Shown piece by piece: positions 44,815 through 57,355 of a stretch of 64,000 bases of DNA. The notes under the pieces were generated by a model. That model had not been told where the DNA came from. It saw nothing but the letters and a program-made list of their open reading frames with translations, and made no database searches. Source of the stretch: Stenocarpella maydis. Its lineage: Eukaryota; Ascomycota; Sordariomycetes; Diaporthales; Diaporthaceae. A program made the translations under genes and the position numbers. Positions within the stretch are counted from its first letter, which is position 1. Each line of letters starts with the position of its first letter. The stretch lies in NCBI GenBank assembly GCA_002270565.1, contig NQMI01000005.1:496001-560000 (forward strand). The letters are read 5' to 3'.

Positions 44815-46560
44815 CTGCAGTGCGTAAGGTTTTGTTCTGGTTCCTATATGTTTTCGCTAGTATTATATCCCTTCCATTTGATTAGGTATTCTGTTGTTTC
44901 TTGGTGTTATCTTGAGTTTATGATTTTTTTTACTTTATATTCCTTATTGTATTTATTAATGGTTTTAATTTGTGTTTTGAGTTTTGTGTTTTTTAGTGCT
45001 GGTTTAAGAAGAGAAATATGGAAATTGTTGTGTTGTCTTATTCCCCTGGGTAGTGAGAGCTTGTAGTTGGTATCTGATTGTTTTTTTAGAATTTTGAATG
45101 GGCTGATTTTCTTGTAGTTGAGCTTGTTGCTAGGGTGCTTAGTCTTAATATTTTGGTGAAGAAGGTAGACTTTATCTTCCTCCTTGAGAATTAGTCCCTT
45201 AATTCTTTTCTAATTTGTATATTTTGTTATTTGTTCTTGTATAAAAGAAAGTTCTGCCTAAATATTCTTCTGAATTTGTTTGATTTGTGTTGCTTTCTGC
45301 TCTGCTAATTCTGCTGGAGTATTATCTGGTAGTAACTTATAGTATGCCTAAGGTTTATATCTATAGAGTGTAAAGAAAGGTGACTGTTTAGTTGTGCTGG
45401 TTGTTATACTATTGTAGGCAAACTGTGCTAGTGGTAGTAGTTCAACCTAATTATCCTGCAACTAGTTGATATAGTGTTTGAGGTATTATTCCATAATCTG
45501 GTTGATTCGTTCTATTTATCCGTTTGTCTATAGGTATGCTGTTATTAAGAGCTTGTGTTTTACTCTAAGCTATTTTATTAGTAACTTCTAGAAGTTTGAT
45601 GTAAAGAGCTTGTTTCTATCTGAGATGATCCTGTGTGGCATTCTGTGGTTGCTTATAATGATTTATAGAAACGTATATACAAGTTCTTGTGCTATGCTAG
45701 CTTCCTTATATGGTATGAAGTATATATACTTGCTTAGTCTACAAATTACTACCAGAATACTGTCATATAGTACTCTAGTTAAGGGTTCTTGTGAGAGAGG
45801 TAGCTTGATAATGAAGTCCAGACTAATGGATGACCATATAGTTGTAGGTACTGGTAGGGGTTTTAGTAATTTATATAGTTTGTGCCTGGAGGCCTTGTTT
45901 TTGTTGCATGAGTTGCATTTGCTAATAATAGTTTGAACCTTTTTCTTGAGTTTGGGAATCTGGTAGTTTTGCTAGATTCTCTTAATGATTATTGCTACTC
46001 CTTAGTAGCTATATGCCGGTGCCTTGTGTATTTTCTTGATTAATTTGTCTTGTTTTTTGGGATCTATAGGGGTTTTTTTGGTTTAGAAGTTGATTCTAAT
46101 TATGGTATTGAGTTCTTAATTGAGAATAAGGCTTCTATCTTCTTGAGTTTTAAATACCATCCATTCTGTGGGTAAATCTTTATTCTAGTGGTTAGGCCTT
46201 TAACTAAGTATATTTGCTCTTGCGTTCTTAGCTCTATTTATATAAATGATCTTAATATTAAATTGTAATAAGAATTCTATATATCTGATTTGTTGCTTGT
46301 TGAGAGTCTTGGTTGTTGTGAAGGTTGTGAGATTCTTGTGGTCTGTATAGAGCTTGATTTGCTTTTTGGATTTAATGAGGTAGTGCTGCTATTCCTGAAA
46401 TATATATATTATTGCTATAAATTCCTTGTTGGGAGTGGTATATTGGGTTTCTGGTCTATTGAATTTCTTGCTAAAGTTTGTAATGATGTATATTCTTCCT
46501 TATTTGTCTTTTTGAGTGAGTTCTCTGCCTATAGCGTTATCTGAGGCGTTTATATGGATT
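44815..46560 (-). pseudogene. Element A RNase H, integrase and chromodomain (RIP-degraded)
   Basis: RNase H: INASDNAIGRELTQKDK, where the family has an Asp in the first position, then SKKFNRPETQYT. Integrase: AYYPQTDGQTERINQIMEYY and NWVELLPLAQFAYNS. Chromodomain: KEYKVKKIINSR and YLIKWKGYNTSEN. Interrupted by stops throughout, so the product is not made. The chromodomain in related elements guides integration to heterochromatin marks, which fits the nesting here. Confidence 0.88.
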
Positions 46561-46679
46561 TTAAATTCCTTTTCTAGGTTTGCTTCCTTAAGTATAGGGT
46601 CTCCTATAATCTTATCCTTAAGTATCTGGAAAGCTTATTGTTTGGTATCTATTTACCTAAAGATATAATCTTTCTTAGT

Positions 46680-47480
46680 AAGATCTATTAATAGTTTTGC
46701 GATGTTACTATATTGTATAATGAATCATTAATAGAAGTTGGTGTATTTGAGGAATGCTCTAATGTCCTTAATATTTATAGGGGTTGGCTATTTCTTGATT
46801 GCTTTGATTTTTCTTTTTTGTATCTTAATTTTTCCTGGTTTGATTGTGTACCTGAGGTAGTTAACTTTTTATGCATGCTAGCTATACTTTTCTAGTTCTA
46901 CTAGGAGATTGGCGTCCTAAAGTTTTTAGAGAACCTTTTTGATATATTCCTTGTAATTATTAAGGTTTTCTGAGAAGATAAGAATATTATTTAAGTAAGT
47001 AATAATAAAGATGTTAAGATATTTGCTTAGGACTTGGTTGATTATTTTCTGGAATAATATAGGTGTATTAGTTAATCTAAAAGGTATAATTATTATTTTG
47101 TAATATCTATAGTATATCCTAAATGCTGTTTTCTATTTTTCTCCTTCTTTCATTTAGATAAGGTTGTATCTATATTTTAAGTTAAGTATTATAAACTATT
47201 TTACTCCTCTAAGTTGGTCCTATAGTTCCTTAATAAGCAGGAGAGGGTATTAGCTTTTAATCGTAATGTTATTTAATTATTAGTAGTCTATATAAAGTTA
47301 TAGCTTGCTATTCTTCTTTAGTATAAAGAGGATTGGGTATCCAGCTAGTAATTACAATAGCCTAATAAATCCCTTTTAGAGGTTTTCATTAAGGTATTCC
47401 CTAAGTACTTTAAGTTGTTCTTTATTAAGTCTATAGATGGGCTTAAACTAGGGTGTTATTCCAGGTTTTAATGGTATTTT
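46680..47480 (-). pseudogene. Element A reverse transcriptase (RIP-degraded, active site changed)
   Basis: Reads KPIYRLNKEQLKVLREYL, AGYPILFILKKNSKL and the usual LYIDY segment. At 46997-46980 the catalytic motif reads YLNNIL where families have YLDD. Both Asp codons changed to Asn by the transition expected of RIP on the opposite strand. Several stop codons interrupt it. Confidence 0.88.
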
Positions 47481-48124
47481 ATGGTCCTATTACATATATT
47501 ATAGCAATATAGTATTAAGTTATTCCTAGAATACTTTCTTAAATTTATAATAGTCTTCTGGTATTTATATTAGTTTATTAGTCTTGTCTCCTTCTCTTTC
47601 TTCTTTTAGGTAAAAGAGATATTATTGTGTTTCCTGTGTTGTATATTAACTGGTTGTGTTAGAGTAGTGATTTCTTGATTGGCTTTAATCCTCCTGTAAG
47701 GAGTCTGAGTGGCTTAATCCTTCTCTATTTTCCTAGAGCCCGGCCTTCTACTTATTCTTAGAGGTATTTATAGGTCCATTTAAGCGCATTACCTATTTGC
47801 TATCCTTAATAATATAACTCGTTCCCTTGCTGTTAATTGCAACCTTCTTCTAGAGAACGGCATTATCTTAAAAGATCTAGCTAGTAATCCAATTAATTTA
47901 GGGATTATTCTTTCTTAACTAAGGTATTCCTAAGATTAACTAATAATTTACTATTTTAGTAATATTGAATAATAGTAATTCCGTGCGGTTGTAAATCTGA
48001 ACTAAGAGGGGATTAGTCTTTATGTCTATAACTCTATTGCTATAGGATACTTTAGTTCTATCTACTATGTTGAGTCTATAGGGTTCCCTTTTCTTGTGCT
48101 ATAGTAGGTAATATCTGTTTACTA

Positions 48125-50485
48125 TCTTTAGGGAAATGAAATTCCCTTATGCTCTACTATTAATGAGTGCTGAGCATTATATGTGTTCTAGCTCTACCTA
48201 TACCGTTAGGTGGCTATAGTTGCTTGTTGTTATGCATAAGTACCTTGTGATGTAGTTAATTACTGCCTGAGGCTTTATAGATAGCCCTTCTAGTTTTTTA
48301 ACTATTTATCTGCAGCTAGGACCTCCTGGATGCTCTTAAGATTTCGCTTTATAATGTTTTATAATTCTTATAGGTTATTAACTAGCTGTTATATGCTATA
48401 ATCTTATTCCTTTATTATTATAGTTTTGAGTAGTAGCTCCTGCTACTTTATTAAATGCTAGTTTTAAGCTTTATTAAGTATATGCACCTTGCAAGTTGGT
48501 TTATTATAATTTGCCTATCCGTTAGGGTTCCAGAGGCATTCTAAAGGTATATAGGAGTCCAGCCTTATTAGGGTGCATCCCGTCTTATTATATTTTTAAT
48601 ATAAGTGCTAGCTCTTAAAATCATTATACTTATATATATATTTAATATCCTTGCCTAGATATTATTAGGGAAACCAGCCGTATTTGGTTTTCTCCCTTAT
48701 GTATTCCTTATATTTATTATAAATATAGAATACCTAAGAGATATCTTTATATTTGTTATATAATGGATATATGCATCCTGTATCTCCTAATCTCCTATAT
48801 TCCTAGGTAGGTTGTCTTATAGTTTCTTCAAAAGGCCTCCCTGTAATTATAACTGCTATAATATTAGTTCTTGGGGCTAGAAGGGGCGCTTATTCTAGGT
48901 AGTCTTATAGTTCCTTCCACTAGGTTTGTGGCGTAAGTAGGGCCTGAGGGATAGGCTTTCCTTCCATCCTAGAGTTAGTTTGTAGGAGCTCCTCCCTATT
49001 TCCTACCGCTAGGGTTCTTCCCTGCTTCCCTAAAGCGTTCTTAGGAAACCACCTGGTGGCCTCCTTATTACTGCGGTAAGTAGTATAGCTATTATTAAAG
49101 CAAGTTATCTAATTAAGTAATGCGTATGCCTTTCTAGGGTTCTGGGGATTCTTCATTGGTAGGATAGGCTGCTATTGTGCTTTATCTTTCTAATGTTTTT
49201 TGCATTAGGATTTGGTGCATTAGGAGAAGTATAGACTATTATAGAGGTCCTCCTTATTAGGGTTATAGAAGTTGCATCCTTCATCCGGGTCTTAGTCTAG
49301 GTATACCTGATACTAGTTGTATACTATCATTCTATAGATGCAGTATTCGTTTGCAAGTTCCTATTGTAATTTGGATCTGGGTGGTTCTTATGTATTATGA
49401 GTGGCTATATTAGTTTAGCGGGTAGCTTTGTTAGCCTATCAGGTTCCTTTAGGTACTAACTTTTAGTCCCTATTTTTCTTTGGAGCCTAGCATTCTAAGG
49501 TAAAGTATCCCATCTTGTTATAGTTATAATATTTAATGTTTTTCTTATCCTTATGTTGGGCAACATCCAGTTCTATAGGTCCTGCATGCTATTCCCACTG
49601 GGTGCTTAGCTTCTGATACTTTTTTCCTATACTGGATTTATACTTATGGAATATAGTTCATTTAGAAGTTTATTCTTTCTTTTCCAATTATTATTTATAG
49701 AGTCTATTATTAATCTGGATAGCTATTTCTATATAGCATAGAAAATCATTAGGTTAGTTTATAATTTTATTAAGTTTATCCTTTATTTTATCTTTTAATC
49801 TGTGGTAGAATATAAATTTCTTTATATTATTAGTGTAGTTGATTTTGGTATAGATTTGCTGGAATTCTGCCGTATAATTGATTGCTGAATTATGCTGTTT
49901 ATAATTCGCTAGGTCCCTTTCTGCCTGCTATTCTTCATTTGGGTCCTGAAATAGGGACCTAAGGGCATCCTTATAGCCTTTATAGCTGCTGAAAATCTGC
50001 TGCATTTCAAGCTTACAGGCTTTAAATAATTCTACATTAATAAAGTCAGTTAGGTAGGGTTTGAACCAAGCCAAAGCTTATCCTTTAAGGAAAGAGGATG
50101 CATGTATAACCCTTTTTCCGCTAGGCTGTATATCTAGACTATGGAAGTGTTAATAGGCCCTAACCTATATTAGGTATGCCTAAAGTTATCCAGTAGTTCT
50201 ATTATAGGGGGCCGGAGTATTAAGCTTAATATATTCCTTTATTTGGATCAGGGTGTTAATGATGTTAGCTTTGGCTTAGAGAGTGGTGATCTCCTATTAA
50301 AGCTGTTTAACTGCCGCATTATGCTAAGCTTAACCTTCTATAAGAAGGCGCAACTGCTCAACCTTATTAATTAGTTCTTGGATATAGGGGTCCATAGCCT
50401 CATTATTAGTAAGTTCGTTCAGTTCGTAAAAGATGTTGCAGGTAGGGGTAGTTATTCTAAAGTCTGATATTATAAAGGGTTTCAT
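48125..50485 (-). pseudogene. Element A gag and protease (RIP-degraded)
   Basis: The gag start reads MKPFIISDFRITTPTCN. The zinc knuckle at 49534-49490 reads KYYNYNKMGYFTLEC, in which two of three Cys and the His have become Tyr. The protease segment reads ALINSRA then a stop, then GNFISLKIV, with Asn at the position of the catalytic Asp. All changes are C-to-T or G-to-A. Confidence 0.85.
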
Positions 50486-50538
50486 GTGTAATATTGCTTA
50501 AAGTCTATATAGTAATATATAAATAAGAGTCATTAAAA

Positions 50539-51019
50539 TGTAATAATTAAAGGGTTTTCCTAGTATATAATCCTAAAAGATTAAGGGTTTATATTTAGAA
50601 TATATTATTAAGCGGTTGTTAAGTAATATTATTAACTAATAATGATTACTAGCTGTAAGGCTATCTAATTATAAGACTGAATACTTAGATTGATAACTGA
50701 AGAGTCTGTTCTATAAAAGCTATTTATTATGGTGAGATAACCATATGGTTATATATTCCGACTCTTTAGTAGGATATCCAGACTCACTAGTTATCCTTGC
50801 TATCCTTAGTGGTGGTATCAAGTCGGGCTTTAGTATCGGATAGCTGGGCTAGCCAGCTATCCAAGTTATCCATGAGCCATGGGTGGGTTCCCGACCCTAA
50901 CCCTGGAGCATGCGGACTCCGTGTACAAGTGACTGCGGGGTTGCGTCGTTACATACGTTTTCAACGTCCGGGGCCTGCAATCTGGGCCCCTGGGGTGCCA
51001 TTGCTGTTGGCTCATAACA
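50539..51019 (-). repeat. Element A 5' LTR (481 bp)
   Basis: TGTAATAATTAAAGG ... GCTCATAACA. The left half is heavily TpA-converted. The right half (about 50790-51019) keeps CpG and CpA sites and is less changed than the same half of the 3' LTR. Confidence 0.93.
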
Positions 51020-51792
51020 AGTGGGATAGTAGCGCAAGAGGCATAATTGCATTCTAAGGGTGAAGTAGGAGTTTTTAACTAGAGTTCCCTAATAGGTAAT
51101 GGTACCAATTGGTCTGAATTTATAGGTACTAGTAGCAAGAGTAATAAAGGAAATATGCCTATAGGTAGCTTATCTTAATGCCTAATTTTATTACTAGAAA
51201 TGGAACTTATTTGATTGTTGCCTAATTAGTCCTGGTTCCTGGTTATTCTTAATTTACTAGTTATGCTATATTGTTCTGGTCTTGTTTTTCTATGATTAGT
51301 ATTCGCTGGGGTATAGGGTACGGATACTAGTATTCATTTAGATGGGTTTTTAAGCGTGACTAGTATTCAGGTTATTAGTTAGATAGGGCGACTAATATAA
51401 GTATGTCTTTTAAGGTGTTAGCTGATTACTAGCTTTCAGGCTATCCCTCTTATAATTAGTCTCTTATTAGTTATTTTCCCTATTTCAGCCATAAAGTCCA
51501 GGGTTTATTATATAGTTTCATTATAATGTTAGTTCATTATTGTTTATTATATATGGGGTTTTCAGGCTGCATTCCTAGCTTCTGGGACTATTCCGTAGTA
51601 GTCTGCATATAGTATCTTTTAGGTTCATTATAATAATAAGTCAAATTTTAGGCTGGTTCCCATATATTCTCAGTAGAGTTATAGCCTTTCCACTTAATAA
51701 GGTATTCCATTATTTCTTAATACTGCCTTAAATCTATAATATTTTCTACTTTATATTCTTTATTATATTTATTAAGTATTTTCTGATCAATT
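51020..51792 (-). mobile_element. Gypsy element C continued, up to chromodomain region
   Basis: Resumes with the AGTGG duplication and continues the similarity to element A's 3' internal region. The chromodomain remnant at about 51780-51660 reads YLIKWKGYNSTEN. It ends abruptly at the LTR of family D (51793), so the 5' part of element C is missing from the window. Confidence 0.75.
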
Positions 51793-52376
51793 TGTGCTAT
51801 AGAATAGCATTCAGTTCAGCGTGTGTTTCGGCAGGGTCGCAGTGTGGTGCTCTGAGGCGAATTGGGACGATTGACAATGGTCTGGACAACTTTGTATTGA
51901 ATTAAGTTGGGCTTCTGTAAGCCCTCCTTATATACCCTCCGACGTCGTCTCACCCCTGGGCACGCTGCGGTAGGCTCTGGTGCAAATTTGCAAATGCCGG
52001 AAAATTCGCCCTTCCAACACACCATCTTTGGTTCCAAGCAACCAGCCAACCATAGCCCTAGCAATACCCAAATTAAGTACATATAAACTTCAGAAATCAA
52101 GCTATCCAATGCACTAAGTCATATACTTTTTGGGTAAGAAATAAGGGTAATGCAGAGGTCTGAATTAAGGTGCAAATGCAGAGCCAAAATAATCGACTCA
52201 CGGCCACCAAAGTCATCTTGCGTCACGCACGCACTGGGCGTACTTAGCGAAAATCGCCTGACTCGCAAGTCTAGGGTAACTCCTTGCTAGAAAGTCTAGG
52301 GTAACTCCTTACAACGAAGTCTAGGGTAACTCCTTGCACGGAGTACCAACGCCCTGCTGAGCGGTTCCGTTTAACA
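51793..52376 (-). repeat. LTR of Gypsy family D, copy D1 (584 bp)
   Basis: In element orientation TGTTAAACGGAACCGC ... TATAGCACA. Contains three copies of an AAGTCTAGGGTAACTCCTT motif with 25-bp period at 52267-52341. It is little decayed. It could be the 3' LTR of the element whose 5' LTR is D2 (58985-59565), or a separate solo LTR; the outer flanks (CAATT and AATAA) do not match. Confidence 0.85.
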
Positions 52377-52670
52377 AAACCTCTAAGGCCTATTACTCCA
52401 GCTTAACTACATTTAATAGCGATAGTGATAGTATGCTTAGGGCGACTGTTTGGCTAGTAGCAACCCTCTGATGATATCTCTTAACTATTATATAGCTTAG
52501 CCGGAACTCGGCTTTAAGCTACTTGTTAGGTGGCGCTAGGTTAGAATGCAAATAGAACTCTAACTGCTGGAGCTCCTTACTTGTTAGGTAATGATGGTAT
52601 ATCGTGAGACCCTCACATTTGCCTATTTAGGGGCGTTAGCGATGTAAATAGGGTAGAAATCATTATCTAG
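52377..52670. other. Unassigned 294-bp segment between LTR D1 and element B
   Basis: Adjacent to D1 the minus strand reads AGAGGTT before TGTTAAAC, a weak polypurine tract, so this may be the 3' end of a family D internal region. No recognisable protein. Confidence 0.4.
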
Positions 52671-53116
52671 TGTTATGGACCAACACACATTGGCGGCTGA
52701 CTACCGCAGAAGACAACCCCGCAGGTTGGGAAGTGGCCCCTAAAAGGAGCGCCCCACCTGATCCAATCAGTAACGCCACCTTATCAGGATTAGGGTTAGG
52801 GACCCACTACGATTAATAAAATCATTATCAATTCCATCAAGCAACACTCAATTAATAGGATCACCATTAATACCATTAATAATAAATAAAGAGTTAGAAT
52901 ATATAAGGATATGGTTATTACTATATTAGGTAGCTTTCATAAAACAGACTCTTTAATTATTAATCTAAGTATTTAATCCCAATATTAAATAGCCTTACAG
53001 CTAGTAATCATTATTAAGCTAATAATATTGCTTAATAACTACCTAATGATATATTCTAAATATAAACCCTTAATCTTTTAAGATTAATATATTTAGAAAC
53101 CCCTTTAATTATTACA
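52671..53116 (+). repeat. LTR of Gypsy element B (5' LTR, 446 bp)
   Basis: TGTTATGGACCAACACA ... TTAATTATTACA. Inverted match of 42327-42772. Contains GATTAGGGTTAGGG at about 52789-52801. Confidence 0.88.
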
Positions 53117-56100
53117 TTTTAATAACTCTTATTTATATATTACTATGCAGACTTTAAGCAATATTATATATAAAACCCTTTATAATATTGGACTTTAGAA
53201 TGATTACCCCTACTTGCAACCTTTTTTATAAGCTGAATGAACTTACTAATAATAAGACTATGGACCCCTGTGTCCAGAAACTAATTAATAAGGTTGGGCA
53301 GTTATGCCTCCTTATGGAAGGTTAAGCTTAATGTAATGCAGAAGTTAAATAGCTTTAATAGGAGATTACCACTCTTTAAGCTAGACCTAACATCATTAAC
53401 ACCCCAATCTAAATAAAGGAATATATTAAGCTTAATACTCTAGCCCCTTATAATGGGACTGCTGGATAACTTTAGGCATACCTAATATAGGTTAGGGCCT
53501 ATTAGCGCTTATATTGGCTAGATATGTAGCCTAGTGGAAAAAGGGTTATATATATATTCTCTTTCCTTAAAGGATAAGCTTTAGCTTAATTTAAACCCTA
53601 TCTAACTAACTTTATTAATGTAGAGTTATTTGAAGCCTGCAAGCTTAAAATATAGTAGATTTTTAGTAGCTATAAAGGCTATAAAGATGCCCTTAGGTCC
53701 CTGTTTTAGGACCTAAATGAAGAACAGCAGGCTGAAAGAGACCTAGTAAATTGCAAATAGCGCGGTTTAGCGATTAACTATATAGTAGAATTCCGGTGAA
53801 TCTATACTAAAATCAACTATATCAATAATGCAAAGAAATTCATATTTTATCATGGATTGAAGAATAAAGTGAAGGATAAATTTAGTAAAGTTATAGACTA
53901 ACCTAATAATTTTCTATACTATATGGAAATAGCCATTTAGATTGATAATAGACTTTATAAATAATGCTTGGAAAAGAAAGGATAAACTTCTAAATGAACT
54001 ACATTCTATAAGTATAAATCTAATATAGGAAAGAAGTATTAGAAGCTAAGCACCCAGTGGGGATAGCATGCAGGACCTATAGAACTGGATATTACTTAAT
54101 GTAAGGATAAGAAAAATGTTAAATGCTATAATTGCAATAAGATGGGATACTTTGCCTCAGAATGCTAGGCTCTAAAGAAAAATAGAGACTGGAAGTTAGT
54201 ACCTAAAGGAACCTAATAGGCTAATGAAGCTACTCTTTAAGCTAGTATAGCTACTTGCAATGCATGAGGACTACCTAAGTCCAAACTGCAATGGGAACTT
54301 GCAAATAAGTACTATATTTGTGGAATAATTATGTATAACTAGTATTAGGTATATTTATATTAAGACCCGGATGAAGGATGTAATTTCTATAACCCTAATG
54401 AGGAAGACCTCTATAATAGTTTATACTTCTCCTAATATCTTAAGTCTTAATGTGAAAAATATTAGAAAGATAAGGTATGATAGCAGCTTATTCTATTAAT
54501 GAAGAATCCCTAGAACTCTAGAAAGGCATATATATCGCTTAGTTGGTAAACTTGCTTTAATAATAGCTGTGCTACTTATTGCAGCAATAAGGAGGCTATC
54601 AGATGGTTTCCTAAAAATGCTTTAGGAAAGTAGGGAAGAACCCTAGCGGTAGGAAATAGGGAGGAGCTCCTATAGATTAACCCTAGGATAGAAGGAAACC
54701 CTGTCTCTTAGGCTCTACTTGCGCTACAAACCTAATGGAAGGAACCATAAGACTACCTAGAATAAGCGCCCCTTCTAGCCTTAAGAACTAATATTATAGT
54801 GGTTATGATTGTAGGGAGACCTTTTAAAGAAACTATGGAATAACCTACCTAAGAATATAGGAGACTAGGAGATGCGGGATATATGTGTTTATTACCTGAT
54901 AAATATAAAGATATCTTTTGGGTATTATGTATTTATGATGGATGTAAGGAATATATAAGGGAGAAAACTAAATATAGCTGGTTGCCCTAATGATATCTAG
55001 GTAAGGATGTTAAATATACATATAAGCGCAATAATTTTAAGAACTACCACCTATACTAAAAATATAATAAGATGGGATGCACCCTAATAAGGCTGGACTT
55101 CTGTATACCTTTAGAATACCTCTGGAATCCTAATGGATGGGCAAATTGTGATAAACCAACCTATAAGGTGTATATACTTAATAAGGCTTAAGACTAGCAT
55201 CTACTAAGATAGCAGGGGCTACTGCTCAAAACTCTAACAACGAAGGAACTGGATTACAGCATGCAACAGCTGGTTAATAACCTATAAAAATTATAAAACA
55301 TCATAAAGTAAAATCTTAAGAGCATTAAGGAGGTTCTAGCCGCGGATAAACAGTTAAAAAACTAGAAGGACTATCTATAAAACCTTAGGTAGCAACTAAC
55401 TATATTATGAGATACTTGTGTGCAATAATAAGTGACTATAGCTACCTAATGGTTCAGGTTGAGCTAAGAGTCTATATATGCTTAGTACTTATTAATAGTG
55501 GAGTATAAGGGAATTTTGTTTCCCTAAAGGTAGTAAATGGATATTACCTATTATAGTATAAGAAAAGGGAACCCTATAGACTTAATATAGTGGATGGAAC
55601 TAAAGTATTTTATAGTAATGGAGTTATTAATATGAAGACTGATCCCCTCTTAGTTTGGATTTATAACTGCATGGAATTACTATTATTTGATATTACTGAG
55701 ATAGTAAATCATTAGTTAATCTTGGGAATACCTTAGTTAAGAAAGAATAATCCCTAAATTAATTAGACTACTAGCTAGATCTTTTAGAATAATACTGTTT
55801 TTTAGAAGAAGGTTATAATTAATAGCAAAGGAAGGAGTTACATTACTAAGGATAGTAAATGGGCAATACACTTAAATAAACTTATGAATACCTCTAAGAG
55901 CGGATAGAAGGCCTGACTCCAGGAAGATAGAGAAGGATTAGGCCACTTAAGTATCTTGTGGAAGGACTGAAGCTAATTAGGAGATTACCACTCTAATACA
56001 ACCAGTTAGTATATAATATAGGAAACATAATAATACCTCCTTAACCTAAAAAAAGAAAGAGAAGGAGATAAGACTGATAGACTGGCATGAATACTAGAAA

Positions 56101-56645
56101 ATTATTATAAATTTAAGAAAGTATTCTAGGAACAACTTAATACTGTGTTACTATAATATATATAATGGGACTATGAAATACCATTAAAACCCGGAATAAC
56201 ACCCTAATTTAAGCTTATCTATAGACTTAATAAAGAATAACTTAAAGCACTTAGGGAATACCTTAATGAAAACCTCCAGAAGGGATTCATCAAGCTATCA
56301 CAATCACTAGCCGGATACCTAATCCTCTTTATACTAAAGAAGAATAGCAAGCTACAACTTTATATAGACTATTAACAATTGAATAACATCATAATCAAAA
56401 ACTAATACCCTCTCCCGCTCATTAAAGAACTATGAGACCAACTTAGAGGAGCAAAATGATTTATAGCACTCAACTTAAAGTATGGATACAACCTTATCCG
56501 AATGAAAAAAGGAGAAAAATGGAAGATAGCATTTAGAATATACTATAAATATTATAAAATAACGGTTATACCTTTTAGATTAACTAATGTACCTGCATCA
56601 TTCTAGAAAATAATCAACTAAGTCCTAAGCAAATACCTTAATATC
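53117..56645 (+). mobile_element. Gypsy element B, internal gag to RT, truncated (plus strand)
   Basis: Same family as element C. The gag start has ATA instead of ATG (about 53169). Zinc knuckle at 54121-54165 reads KCYNCNKMGYFASEC, with Tyr in place of His. Protease at 55488-55535 reads LINSGV, stop, GNFVSLKVV. The RT at 56209-56645 includes LKALREYLNENLQKGFI and AGYLILFILKKNSKLQL. The copy ends just before the YLDD box, where a Copia LTR begins. Full of stops. Confidence 0.88.
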
Positions 56646-57355
56646 TGTTGAATGGCCTTTGCCATATGGCTGTTGGTACATACATACAGTGGTTATCAAA
56701 CTGGTTCTATTATTTAATAATCTATCTAGGTTCTGAAACAAGGGAGGGGAAGCACACGGTAGGGGCTTAAGGCCTCCGTACGGTACCTAGGTGGCTAACT
56801 AAGCCACCTCATCCCCATACTAATGTGCAATCCTAAGTGCTATTCTAACACTAGGGATCTTTTCTTTTAAAATCATATATCTTCCTTTCAGCCTCTAAGT
56901 AGGTTGAACTACTCATATATCTTCCTTCTCAGTGAAATCCCCCTCCTCTCCTCCTGCAGGTTGTGCTGCTTTTTACTTCATGCACTACTTGCAACCTTTA
57001 ACTACTTGGCTAATATTAGTTATTATCCAATATCTCTCCCACTTCTAACTACCCATACTTCCCTTATTATCCTTACTTTATAGCTCTTCATATATATAGA
57101 AGGAGTAAAAGAAGCATATCCTTAGTAAGATATCTCCTTTGTGAGTTACTCACTTGTGTAACTAACTTGTTGCTAGCTAGGGATGCTAGTACCATATGCT
57201 TCCTCCCTAATATAAAACCTCTTCCTCTCTCTCTCTCTCTTTCTTCCTTTCTTCCTTTCTTCATTATATAATACCTATATACCTATATATAAACCTTTAG
57301 TATATGTTTATATAATTACTTTTTCTTCTTTAACTCATTTAATAAAATTTCCTCA
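56646..57355 (-). repeat. LTR of a Ty1/Copia element (about 710 bp)
   Basis: On the plus strand it starts TGTTGAATGGCC and ends TTTCCTCA, so the minus strand runs TGAGG...CAACA. Immediately beyond the end the minus strand has a purine tract AAAAAGGG, as expected of the polypurine tract before a 3' LTR. CT-rich microsatellites at 57226-57270 lie within. End coordinate inferred from the TG/CA and polypurine rule. Confidence 0.65.

Larger units (their letters stand above)
43374..51019 (-). mobile_element. Complete Ty3/Gypsy chromovirus (element A), 7646 bp, inactive
   Basis: Bounded by two 481-bp LTRs (43374-43854 and 50539-51019) that begin TG and end CA, with a 5-bp target duplication AGTGG at 43369-43373 and 51020-51024. 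On the minus strand, in order: gag start ATG at 50485, zinc knuckle at about 49534-49490, protease about 48175-48125, reverse transcriptase about 47480-46700, RNase H about 46560-46440, integrase about 46150-45400, chromodomain about 44950-44815. Domain order PR-RT-RH-IN with a C-terminal chromodomain defines a chromovirus. Every frame is broken by stops of the TAG/TAA kind, with TpA excess, as after RIP. It is nested in element C. Confidence 0.93.

Noticed and set aside
51816..52109. 97-codon frame in LTR D1, repeated at 59008-59301
   Set aside because: Lies entirely within the LTR and is open in both copies only because they are the same repeat; no gag or pol similarity.
52267..52341. Regularly spaced 25-bp repeats considered as a CRISPR-like array
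   Set aside because: Only three units, spacers of about 6 bp, located in an LTR of a eukaryotic retrotransposon.
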